A stretch of DNA of 64,000 bases from Pseudomonadales bacterium (GTDB lineage: Bacteria; Pseudomonadota; Gammaproteobacteria; Pseudomonadales; Pseudohongiellaceae). The position numbers were made by a program, and so were the translations under genes. The notes beneath the pieces are model-generated. The model ran no database searches. It saw only the letters and a program-made list of their open reading frames with translations, and was not told the DNA's origin. Positions 14,633-21,827 of this stretch are shown here, piece after piece. Position 1 is the first letter of the stretch. The number at the start of each line of letters is the position of its first letter. Location of the stretch: NCBI GenBank assembly GCA_024234365.1, contig JACKOK010000003.1, forward strand, positions 124,001 to 188,000. The letters are read 5' to 3'.

Positions 14633-15373
14633 GTGACTGGCCGCTGGATTACCTGGAAGCAGATCATCATCACGCTGGGCCTGCTGGCCGCACTGGTGAT
14701 TCTGCCGCTGAAGGCAGTGGGTGCTGAATCCAATGTGGAGCTCGATCACGTCGAGGTGAACATTGAAGACCAGGCCTCTTTGCAGAACGGGTTCAAGTAC
14801 TACATGAACTACTGCGTGGCCTGCCACTCGCTGGGGTATGCCCGTTATGAGCGTACTGCCAATGATCTGGGCATTCCGACCGACCTGGTACTGGATAACC
14901 TGATTTTCGACGATCACCAGATCGGTGACCTGATGGACAATGCCATGTCCACGGAAAATGCCAAGAACTGGTTTGGTGCTACCCCGCCTGACCTGACCCT
15001 GATTGGTCGTGTGCGCAGCCCCGAGTGGCTCTACACTTATCTGCGTTCCTTCTATGCGGATGAGAGCCGCCCCTACGGCGTGAACAACAAGGTATTCCCC
15101 AATGTGGGCATGCCCAATGTCATGCACGAACTGCAGGGTGACATCGTATGTGCCGGCGAGCACTGTGAACTGGAGCACGAGGCCGGTACCGGCAGCATGA
15201 CTCCGGAGCAGTTCGATAAGACGGTCGCCGATGTGGTGAACTTCCTGTATTACGTTGCCGAGCCCATACGCGCTACCCGCGAGTACATTGGCTTCTTCGT
15301 TCTGGGTTTCCTGGCGATTCTGTTTGTGTTTGTCACACTGCTGAATCGTGAGTACTGGAAAGGCATTCACTAA
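14633..15373 (+). CDS. petC: Cytochrome c1 of the bc1 complex, in frame with the end of cytochrome b
   Basis: The c1 part has an internal signal-like segment (LGLLAALVILPLKAVGA), the heme site CVACH (14813-14827), the sixth-ligand region FPNVGMPNVMHELQG, and a C-terminal membrane anchor ending LLNREYWKGIH. It accepts electrons from the Rieske protein and passes them to soluble cytochrome c. No stop codon separates it from cytochrome b, and no ATG precedes the signal; the only in-frame alternative start nearby is GTG at 14633, which I used as the boundary for convenience. The frame therefore encodes a b-c1 fusion like the fbcH genes of some alphaproteobacteria, which are cut into two proteins at the c1 signal. 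Reading beyond 14089 is uninterrupted to 15373. Confidence 0.9.
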   Translation: MTGRWITWKQIIITLGLLAALVILPLKAVGAESNVELDHVEVNIEDQASLQNGFKYYMNYCVACHSLGYARYERTANDLGIPTDLVLDNLIFDDHQIGDLMDNAMSTENAKNWFGATPPDLTLIGRVRSPEWLYTYLRSFYADESRPYGVNNKVFPNVGMPNVMHELQGDIVCAGEHCELEHEAGTGSMTPEQFDKTVADVVNFLYYVAEPIRATREYIGFFVLGFLAILFVFVTLLNREYWKGIH

Positions 15374-15417
15374 GAGCGTTGCCGGGTAACGGGTTTTCGT
15401 AAACAGAGGTTGAAAGT

Positions 15418-16050
15418 ATGGGTGTGGTCGCTAAACGTTCTTCCATGACGTTCTATTCCGATGGAGCGAGTCAGTACAGCCACCGTGTGCGCATTGTGCT
15501 GGCGGAAAAGGGCGTGACAGTGGAGACAATTGACGTGGATCCAGAGCGCAAGCCGGAAGATCTGGCTTCCCTGAATCCCTATAACACGTTGCCGACCCTG
15601 GTCGATCGTGATCTGGTGCTGTACGAAGCCAATATCATGATGGAGTATCTGGACGAGCGTTTTCCACACCCGCCGCTCTTTCCGGTTTACCCGGTTGCCC
15701 GTGCGCAGAGTCGTCTCTGGATGTATCGCATCCAGCGCGACTGGTGCTCACTGGTGGACAAAATCATGGCCGGCAATGGAACGGCGGCAGAACTGGACAA
15801 GGCGCGCAAGGAATTGCGTGAAAGCCTCACGTCCATTGCCCCCATCTTCTCCGAAAAGCCTTATTTCATGAGTGATGAATTCACGATTGTGGATTGCTGT
15901 GTCACGCCAATCCTGTGGCGTCTTCCGGCGATGGGTATTGAATTGCCCGAAACCAAGGCCCTGCAGCCGCTGCTGGAGTATCGGGCACGCCTGTTTACCA
16001 GAGATTCGGTTCGCGCCAGTCTCTCTGAACAGGAACGGGAAATGCTGTGA
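15418..16050 (+). CDS. sspA: Stringent starvation protein A
   Basis: 210 residues of the GST fold. The N-terminal thioredoxin-like domain shows SSMTFYSDGASQYSHRVRIVLAEKGV and NPYNTLPTLVDRDLVLYEANIMMEYLDERF; the C-terminal helical domain contains RIQRDWCSLVDKI. SspA binds RNA polymerase and affects stationary-phase, acid-stress and virulence genes in Enterobacteria, Francisella and Pseudomonas; it lacks glutathione transferase activity in studied cases. sspB follows, the conserved pair, and the position directly after petC matches Pseudomonas. It is probably transcribed with or soon after petABC; no terminator is evident in the 44-base gap. Confidence 0.96.
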   Translation: MGVVAKRSSMTFYSDGASQYSHRVRIVLAEKGVTVETIDVDPERKPEDLASLNPYNTLPTLVDRDLVLYEANIMMEYLDERFPHPPLFPVYPVARAQSRLWMYRIQRDWCSLVDKIMAGNGTAAELDKARKELRESLTSIAPIFSEKPYFMSDEFTIVDCCVTPILWRLPAMGIELPETKALQPLLEYRARLFTRDSVRASLSEQEREML

Positions 16051-16138
16051 GGCAGGTTCGCTTCGGCGAACCTGCAGTCCCCATTTGCCGGCCGGGGTGC
16101 ATTACCGGTATCCGGCTTCCTGAAGCAGTGTGATCACT

Positions 16139-16555
16139 ATGGCCATGACCTCCAGTCGTCCTTATATCCTGCGTGCACTCTATGAGTGGATACTGGATAA
16201 CGCCTGCACTCCCTATATTGTCGTCAACGCCTATGGCCCTGGGGTCGAGGTGCCACAGGAGCATGTGAAGGATGGGCAGATCATTCTGAATATCGCTCCC
16301 GCTGCCGTTCAAGGGCTGCAGATCAAGGAAGAGGCCATCGAGTTCAGTGGCCGCTTCGCCGGAATTCCGATGCCGGTTTATGTGCCTGTCTCGTCGGTCA
16401 TGGGTATCTATGCCCGCGAGAATGGACAGGGTATGGTGTTTGAGCCAGAGAAACCGCAGCCCCCTTCGCCACCACAAGGGGGCGGTGACAGGCCAGCAAG
16501 GAAGAGTGAGGCGGAGAAACCTGCGACGAGGCCGTCACTGAGAGTGGTCAAATAA
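16139..16555 (+). CDS. sspB: ClpXP protease specificity-enhancing factor SspB
   Basis: 138 residues from the ATG at 16139 (a GTG at 16130 and an ATG at 16145 are alternatives; none has a strong Shine-Dalgarno). The folded domain shows RPYILRALYEWILDNACTPYIVV, GQIILNIAPAAVQGL, FAGIPMPVYVPVSSVMGIYAREN and GMVFEPE. A Pro-rich flexible linker then leads to the C-terminal LRVVK, the short motif that docks on the ClpX zinc-binding domain. SspB delivers ssrA-tagged proteins from stalled ribosomes to ClpXP. It follows sspA by 88 bases and ends the operon at a terminator. Confidence 0.95.
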   Translation: MAMTSSRPYILRALYEWILDNACTPYIVVNAYGPGVEVPQEHVKDGQIILNIAPAAVQGLQIKEEAIEFSGRFAGIPMPVYVPVSSVMGIYARENGQGMVFEPEKPQPPSPPQGGGDRPARKSEAEKPATRPSLRVVK

Positions 16556-16576
16556 TCCAGGTCGAAAGAAATACAC

Positions 16577-16602
16577 AAAAAAGGGGGCTTATGCCCCCTT
16601 TT
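16577..16602. terminator. Bidirectional terminator after sspB and dolP
   Basis: Stem AAAAGGGGGC with GCCCCCTTTT around a TTAT loop, flanked by A's and T's. It sits between sspB (plus) and the dolP end (minus) and can stop transcription both ways. Confidence 0.88.
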
Positions 16603-16632
16603 CTATGCTGTGTTTCTGGCGGTTTAGCGTTT

Positions 16633-17205
16633 TCAGATATATTCAAACACCTTCACAACCTTGGATACGCCGGAGACATTGCGCGCCAGCAGGGCTGCCT
16701 GGTCGCCCTGGGCCTGGTTCACCATGCCCATCAGATAGACCACACCATTCTCCGTAATGACCCGTATCTGGTTAGCGGGAACATTCTCGTTTGCCACCAG
16801 CTGAGTGCGGACCTTGGTGCTGATCCAGCTGTCATTGGTGCGGGACAGCAGCGTAGTCTTGCCGGCAACTTCCAGCTCGTTGTGTACGCGGCGCACCTGG
16901 GCGCTGGCCTGGGCGGCGATCTGCCCGGCGCGAGCCTTCAGCGCCTCCGATTGTACCTGCCCTACCAGCAGGACAACGCCATTGTGGCTGACGACATTGA
17001 AGTGCGCGTCCTTGAAGGCGGGTTCCATGGACTTCATGTTGACCGCGACCTTGGTTTCAATGGATTCATCCTCCACCACGGTGCCCGCGGTGCGGACGCC
17101 AGGATCTTCCTGGATTCCGTTTTCATCGGTCGTGGCGACCAGAATAGTGGTACAACCGGTCAGCATGACCAGCAGGGCCGTTGCAATCACAGGCATGAAT
17201 TTCAC
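16633..17205 (-). CDS. dolP: Dual-BON-domain outer-membrane lipoprotein DolP (YraP)
   Basis: 190 residues from the GTG ending at 17205, chosen because AGAGGA lies 8-13 bases upstream and the start overlaps the diaA stop (GTGA). A lipoprotein signal ends in MLTGC, with Cys18 as the modified residue. Two BON domains follow: about 50-118 (containing VSHNGVVLLVGQVQSEA) and 130-190 (ITENGVVYLMGMVNQAQGDQA). In E. coli DolP sits in the outer membrane at division sites and supports envelope integrity and BamA function. The gene ends the lpoA-yraN-diaA-dolP set, the same order as E. coli yraM-N-O-P. Confidence 0.93.
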   Translation of the reverse strand: MKFMPVIATALLVMLTGCTTILVATTDENGIQEDPGVRTAGTVVEDESIETKVAVNMKSMEPAFKDAHFNVVSHNGVVLLVGQVQSEALKARAGQIAAQASAQVRRVHNELEVAGKTTLLSRTNDSWISTKVRTQLVANENVPANQIRVITENGVVYLMGMVNQAQGDQAALLARNVSGVSKVVKVFEYI

Positions 17206-17798
17206 GATACGTCCTCTCCAAAAATTTGAATGTCTATCAGATCGCACAAGCTGTGCAGGGCTAACAGGTGTACTTCCTGAATGCGGGCAACCGACTGGGC
17301 GGGCACGCGTACCTCCACATCGCCCTCATTCAGCATGCCGGCCATGTCACCGCCATCCCGGCCTGTGAGTATGACCACGCGCAGGCTCCGTTCGTGTGCG
17401 GCATTGATGGCCTCGGCCGCATGGCGTGAGTTGCCGCTGGGCGAGATGGCCAACAATACATCACCTTCCTGAGCCAGGACCCGCAACTGCCGTGAAAATG
17501 CTTCACGGTAGCTGAAATCGTTTGCCACCGAGGTCAGGGCCAGTGCATCGGCATTCAGGGCGATGGCTGGCAGACCAGGGCGTTCCCGTTCGAAGCGGTT
17601 GAGCAGGGTGGCGGCAAAATATTGTGCCAGACCGCCAGAGCCTGCTGTCCCGCAGCACAGGACCTTGTTTCCCTGCAGCAGCGCTTCAACGATCAGCGAG
17701 CTGGCTGCCGCGATTGCCGGAGCCAGGGCTACAGCCGCGCCCTGCTTGGTCGCGATGCTGTGATTGAAGTGCTGGGTTACCCTTTGTTGCAGATCCAT
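17202..17798 (-). CDS. diaA: SIS-domain protein, DiaA/GmhA family
   Basis: 198 residues forming one SIS (sugar isomerase) domain: GNKVLCCGTAGSGGLAQYFAA, ALTSVANDFSYREAFSRQL, and LLAISPSGNSRHAAEAI for phosphosugar binding. Two functions share this family: GmhA (sedoheptulose-7-phosphate isomerase for LPS heptose) and DiaA, which binds DnaA and promotes timely replication initiation. The neighbourhood yraM-N-diaA-dolP favours DiaA, since in E. coli the yraO gene here is diaA; annotations in Pseudomonas often say gmhA. The stop overlaps the dolP start by three bases of GTGA. Confidence 0.85.
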   Translation of the reverse strand: MDLQQRVTQHFNHSIATKQGAAVALAPAIAAASSLIVEALLQGNKVLCCGTAGSGGLAQYFAATLLNRFERERPGLPAIALNADALALTSVANDFSYREAFSRQLRVLAQEGDVLLAISPSGNSRHAAEAINAAHERSLRVVILTGRDGGDMAGMLNEGDVEVRVPAQSVARIQEVHLLALHSLCDLIDIQIFGEDVS

Positions 17799-17872
17799 AT
17801 CCGGGGCCTGATGATCCGTTGGGCGCCATTCTACTGCAAATTCCTGAACGGGTCATGAATTGCCCAGGTGAT

Positions 17873-18265
17873 TCAGTAGGGTCGATCCGACAGGCCGAAG
17901 GCATTAGGCAGCCAGTCAAAGTGATAGCCGGCAGAGCCCGCGCCCGGTGCTATGCCGAGAATATCGAAACGGCAGGGCGGGCTATGGTGTCTGCAGTGCA
18001 TACTCAGATAGACCTGCGCCGTGCGGATGAGTTTGCGTTGTTTGCGCCAGTCCACGGTCTCCGCCGCGCCGCCATAACGGGCGCTGCGACGGTAACGAAC
18101 CTCCACAAAGACCAGTGTGTCGCGTTCCCGCATGATCAGGTCGATTTCTCCCAGGCGGCACTGGAAGTTGCGCTGAAGCATCTGCAGCCCCTGTGTTGTC
18201 AGATACTGAAGGGCTACGGCTTCCAATTCGGACCCACGGATGCGCGGGGTGGGGCGTGGGCTCAT
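17873..18265 (-). CDS. yraN: UPF0102 family protein YraN
   Basis: 130 residues. The UPF0102 core resembles a Holliday-junction-resolvase/restriction nuclease fold: GSELEAVALQYLTTQGLQMLQRNFQCRLGEIDLIM with the Glu and Asp of the putative metal site, then LVFVEVRYRR with Glu-x-Arg. It ends with FDILGIAPG. No activity is firmly established for the family. It sits in the lpoA operon 68 bases after lpoA, as in E. coli and Pseudomonas. Confidence 0.93.
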   Translation of the reverse strand: MSPRPTPRIRGSELEAVALQYLTTQGLQMLQRNFQCRLGEIDLIMRERDTLVFVEVRYRRSARYGGAAETVDWRKQRKLIRTAQVYLSMHCRHHSPPCRFDILGIAPGAGSAGYHFDWLPNAFGLSDRPY

Positions 18266-18333
18266 GCTGGCGACTCCATGCCGGGGACAGCGTACACGCG
18301 CGCTGTCCTGTCCTGAGATAGTCTCAGTGTAGC

Positions 18334-20184
18334 TCAGTCAGTGAGCAGATTGGCCTCGCCATTGACGATAACGGCATTGTGCAATTGGCGGTGAATGCCG
18401 CCATCGGGGCGGTAGTAGAGCGTGCCGGTGGCCCCGCTGACGCGGGTATAGGGATAGGCGCGCATCTGTTCCATGCGCAGATAGAGCCGGTAGGCATCCA
18501 CCCCCATGGCGCGCAGGCGTTGAATTGGCCCGGAGGCCGCAGACCATGTCTGTACCACCGTAGCCTTGAGTGGGTCGCTGCCATCCAGCACCCAGGGGGC
18601 ATCGTTGAAGATCACATTGTTCAGGTCACGGTTTGCCGCAGGGTTGATACCGCCATCGTAGATGGAGGGCATGGCGTACACCGGCACGTCATCGGCGAAG
18701 TTGAAGGCGAGCGTGGGTTTGATCTGTCGGCCTTCGCCGGGGTTTGCCAGCAGGAAGATGAAATCCACATCCTGGCGGCGGCGCGGGACGAATTGCACGT
18801 TCTCGCGCGGCAACAGGTTGCGGATGCTGGCGGCGCGGGCCTCGCTGGCATCGACGCTGAACACCCGTTTGACCACGGGCGAGTAGTCCCGCGTGTCGCC
18901 AAAGGTGTCGATGGCAACCACCTGCCCGCCAAGTCCGGTCCAGTAATTCACGAAGGTGTCCTGAATGCGCTGATAGTCGCCTCCACCGGGGGTCAGGACG
19001 GCCGCATTGCGGTGCCCGGCCTGCCAGGCGGTATCGGCGGCCTGGATGATTTCATCCTCAGGCGCAAGACCAAACTGGAACAGGTCAAAGGGGTTGCCTC
19101 CATCGGGGTCGCCATAATTCAGGGCCAGTGTGGGCACCGGCATCGGGCGGCTGGAGATTTGCATGCGGCGTACGGCATCCTTGAGCAGAGGGCCGATGAT
19201 GAGTTCCACGCCGTCATCGACCGCCTGGTCATACAGAATCAGGGGCTCGGGTTGGAAACTGGTGTCGTAGATTTTGATCTCCGGGACACTGCGCCCCTTC
19301 GCAAGGGCGTCATAGTAGGCGCTCAGAAAGCCTTCGCTGATGGCTTTGCCCAGAGGCTCCTGCATGGGCAGCACCAGGGCGATCTGTCCGGGGCGGCGCG
19401 CCCAGATTTCGCTCAGCAGCTGCAGTGGGGCAGGCCACTGACTGGCAGCACTGTGCTGAGTCCAGGTATTGCGCCATTGTGCCATGGCGTCGAGCTGTGC
19501 CTGGATGTCGGTCTGATTGCTGCTGACGATGCGCATCAGCTCCAGCCAACCGCGCAGTTCATAGGAATCGGGATTGGTCTGCGGGTTAAGCACGGTGGAC
19601 AGCGGGGCGGTGGAAAGAATCTCCCAGATGAGATCATTGTTGCCGGGTTTCTCTGCGTCCGGCAACAAGGGGGTCAGTTGCACTCTTTCATTGACGGCTG
19701 CCATGTACTGCCCGGCGAGAAACAGGGCGTTCGCACGCAGTTCGCGCAAATCGATTTGTGTCCGGGGTGGCAGCGAGGCAATGTTGTTGGTTGCCGGTAT
19801 CCGCAGGGCGCGCAGGGCTGCCTCGGAGTTTTCCTGTGCCAGGGCAATGCGTGCGGCAGCCAGGGCTATGCGTATCTGCAGGGCGGGTGACAGTGAGCTG
19901 CCATCGCCGATATCGAGCAGGATGCGTTCGGCACGCTCCAGTGCTGCGCTTTCGAGCAGCAGTTCAACGGCTTCCAGGCGGTAGGCGGCAGCCTGCGGGG
20001 TGGCGCTGTCAGCGGCCTGATCCAGCAGGCGCTGGATAGCGTCTGCCTGAACACCCACGCCGATCTCTTCCACAGGAGTGATCGGCCCCTGCGGCGCCGT
20101 GCTGGCACAGGAGATCAGGAGCGCACAGCCCAGTATCGGCAACAGACGGCCAGGGATGCGTTGACGCGGGAATATTGGGAGCAT
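18334..20184 (-). CDS. lpoA: Penicillin-binding protein activator LpoA (LppC family)
   Basis: 616 residues. A lipoprotein signal ends in ALLISC, so it should be anchored to the outer membrane and span the periplasm. The N-terminal part (~40-260) is helical with TPR-like repeats (AALERAERILLDIGD, LRALRIPATN). The C-terminal part (~270-600) has a periplasmic-binding fold: IALVLPMQEPLGKAISEGFLSAYY and LIIGPLLKDAVRRM. In E. coli LpoA activates PBP1A. It is the first gene of the minus-strand operon with yraN, diaA and dolP, and diverges from rsmI, the classic arrangement. Confidence 0.95.
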   Translation of the reverse strand: MLPIFPRQRIPGRLLPILGCALLISCASTAPQGPITPVEEIGVGVQADAIQRLLDQAADSATPQAAAYRLEAVELLLESAALERAERILLDIGDGSSLSPALQIRIALAAARIALAQENSEAALRALRIPATNNIASLPPRTQIDLRELRANALFLAGQYMAAVNERVQLTPLLPDAEKPGNNDLIWEILSTAPLSTVLNPQTNPDSYELRGWLELMRIVSSNQTDIQAQLDAMAQWRNTWTQHSAASQWPAPLQLLSEIWARRPGQIALVLPMQEPLGKAISEGFLSAYYDALAKGRSVPEIKIYDTSFQPEPLILYDQAVDDGVELIIGPLLKDAVRRMQISSRPMPVPTLALNYGDPDGGNPFDLFQFGLAPEDEIIQAADTAWQAGHRNAAVLTPGGGDYQRIQDTFVNYWTGLGGQVVAIDTFGDTRDYSPVVKRVFSVDASEARAASIRNLLPRENVQFVPRRRQDVDFIFLLANPGEGRQIKPTLAFNFADDVPVYAMPSIYDGGINPAANRDLNNVIFNDAPWVLDGSDPLKATVVQTWSAASGPIQRLRAMGVDAYRLYLRMEQMRAYPYTRVSGATGTLYYRPDGGIHRQLHNAVIVNGEANLLTD

Positions 20185-20254
20185 GGGTGGTGACTGACTG
20201 CGAACGGTGCTGGAAGCTTATTACAGTTACCCCGGGCGAGCAACACGCTCCGGC

Positions 20255-20283
20255 ATGCAGTGTGTCAGGGCCCTGTGTATACT
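20255..20283 (+). promoter_or_regulatory. Predicted sigma-70 promoter of rsmI
   Basis: -35 ATGCAG (20255-20260), 17-base spacer, -10 TATACT (20278-20283), about 36 bases before the rsmI ATG. The -10 is strong and the -35 moderate. Confidence 0.5.
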
Positions 20284-20318
20284 TGCGCCCTGCAGTTATT
20301 CAGCCTGGAACTCTCATT

Positions 20319-21179
20319 ATGTCGGCACAAAACTCTGGCGCGGCAACGTTGTATATTGTGGCCACCCCTATCGGCAACCTGGGGGACATGACGGCCCGCG
20401 CCATCGAGGTGCTGGGCAGTGTGGACCTCATTGCCGCCGAAGACACCCGTCACAGCGCCCGCCTGCTTGCCCATTTCGCGATACGGACGCGGACGACCTC
20501 CTACCATGACTTCAGTGACGATGCCCGCGCCGAATCGCTGTTGGATCTGGTGGCGGGGGGGCAGTCGGTTGCCCTGATCAGCGATGCAGGAACCCCCCTG
20601 ATTTCCGACCCCGGCTATCGCCTGGTGCAGCGTGCGCAGGAACGGGGGCTGCCCGTGGTGCCGGTGCCGGGAGTGAGTGCGCTGACCACGGCGCTCAGCG
20701 CGGCGGGCCTGCCGAGTGACCGTTTTGTGTTTGAGGGGTTTACGCCTGCCAAGCGAGCCGCCAGGCTGCGTTACTTCGAGGAGCTGGCACAGGAAGCACG
20801 CACGCTGGTGTTTTACGAGTCACCTCACCGCATTCTCGACAGTCTTGAGGATATGGTCGCGGCCTTCGGCGGAGAGCGCAGAGCGGCGATCTGCCGGGAA
20901 CTGACCAAAACCTTCGAGACCATTCGTCAGGACACGCTGTCCTCCCTGTTGGCTTTCACGCGTGGCGATGATAATCAGCAGAAGGGAGAGTTTGTGGTGC
21001 TGGTGCACGGTGCCCCTTTGCCACAGAAGAGTGAGGTGTCAGCGCAGACGCTGAGAGTGCTGGATGTGCTGCTGGAATCCCTGTCGGTGAAACAGGCGGC
21101 CACGCTGGCTGCCCGTCTCACCGGAGAGAAGAAGAATGCGCTCTACGAACTGGCCCTGAAGCGCGGCGAAGACCGCTAG
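20319..21179 (+). CDS. rsmI: 16S rRNA (cytidine-1402 2'-O)-methyltransferase RsmI
   Basis: 286 residues from the ATG at 20319; the longer frame reaching back to 20175 crosses the divergent promoter region and is rejected. It is a tetrapyrrole-methylase-fold enzyme using SAM: ATLYIVATPIGNLGDMTARA, LIAAEDTRHSARLL, ALISDAGTPLISDPGYRLV, VPVPGVSALTTALSAAGLP. With RsmH, also encoded in this window at 25785, it modifies C1402 in the ribosomal P site. It diverges from lpoA, the conserved layout. Confidence 0.97.
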   Translation: MSAQNSGAATLYIVATPIGNLGDMTARAIEVLGSVDLIAAEDTRHSARLLAHFAIRTRTTSYHDFSDDARAESLLDLVAGGQSVALISDAGTPLISDPGYRLVQRAQERGLPVVPVPGVSALTTALSAAGLPSDRFVFEGFTPAKRAARLRYFEELAQEARTLVFYESPHRILDSLEDMVAAFGGERRAAICRELTKTFETIRQDTLSSLLAFTRGDDNQQKGEFVVLVHGAPLPQKSEVSAQTLRVLDVLLESLSVKQAATLAARLTGEKKNALYELALKRGEDR

Positions 21180-21184
21180 GCCCG

Positions 21185-21523
21185 TCAGGGCTTGCGGCTC
21201 CATTGTCCGGGGGCCGATTCCACATAATTGCCCGATTGGGTGGCCTCAAGCGCGCGGGTGAAGGCCAGCTTCGCCACATCGCGCACATCGATGCCGTTGT
21301 CGCGGGCAATCTGTTCATAACGCTGGCGGCGCTGAGCATTGACATCGTTGACCAGTGCCTGGACATCGGCGGGCACACTGGCCTGCACGAACCCGATATA
21401 GCCGTCCTGTTTTTCACCGATAAGCCCCGCCGCCTTGGCCTCTTCCAGCGTGGCGGCGAACGCCGTGCTGATGAGCACAAGGGTGATCACGAAGGCGCGT
21501 GTCAGGGTTTTCAATACGGTCAT
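21185..21523 (-). CDS. ydbL: YdbL family periplasmic protein (DUF1318)
   Basis: 112 residues from the ATG ending at 21523. A cleavable signal peptide (TRAFVITLVLISTAFAA) precedes the DUF1318 domain: EEAKAAGLIGEKQDGYIGFV, ALVNDVNAQRRQRYEQIARDNGI, and the end YVESAPGQW. In E. coli ydbL is cotranscribed with ynbE and ydbH and is proposed to act as a periplasmic helper that prevents wrong YnbE multimers. It is 16 bases downstream of ynbE on the minus strand and is the last gene of the set. Confidence 0.9.
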   Translation of the reverse strand: MTVLKTLTRAFVITLVLISTAFAATLEEAKAAGLIGEKQDGYIGFVQASVPADVQALVNDVNAQRRQRYEQIARDNGIDVRDVAKLAFTRALEATQSGNYVESAPGQWSRKP

Positions 21524-21539
21524 GGCGTTGTCTCCTGGC

Positions 21540-21731
21540 TTAGAACAAGTCACTGTCGTTGCTGAACATATCGTCGAGTTCGCGTTCCACTTTCACGCGG
21601 ATCTCGTGTTCGATGCGGACATTGAGATTGATGGTGATGGGCTCATTGGGCATGGCCACCTGCACGGTGGGGGTGCAGGCTGCGAGCCCCAGTGAGGCCA
21701 GGAGGGTGCAGTAAGCAATACGGTTTGGCAT
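21540..21731 (-). CDS. ynbE: YnbE family small outer-membrane lipoprotein
   Basis: 63 residues. The lipobox reads LGLAAC, and the mature protein is only ~45 residues with MPNEPITINLNVRIEHEIRVKV, the conserved YnbE segment. In E. coli YnbE multimers complete, by beta-strand pairing, the bridge made by YdbH between inner and outer membranes for phospholipid transport. The gene lies between ydbH and ydbL, as in E. coli. Confidence 0.92.
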   Translation of the reverse strand: MPNRIAYCTLLASLGLAACTPTVQVAMPNEPITINLNVRIEHEIRVKVERELDDMFSNDSDLF

Positions 21732-21827
21732 GGTGTGTTTCCTGATTCCTGTGACACATTCACGGCTTTACTATAACAGAGGCATCTGAACGTCGGCTGA
21801 ACTTCGAGCAGGAAAATTTGCCGCGCA

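Noticed and set aside
20175..20318. N-terminal extension of rsmI
   Set aside because: It overlaps the lpoA start and the predicted rsmI promoter; the ATG at 20319 matches the family.
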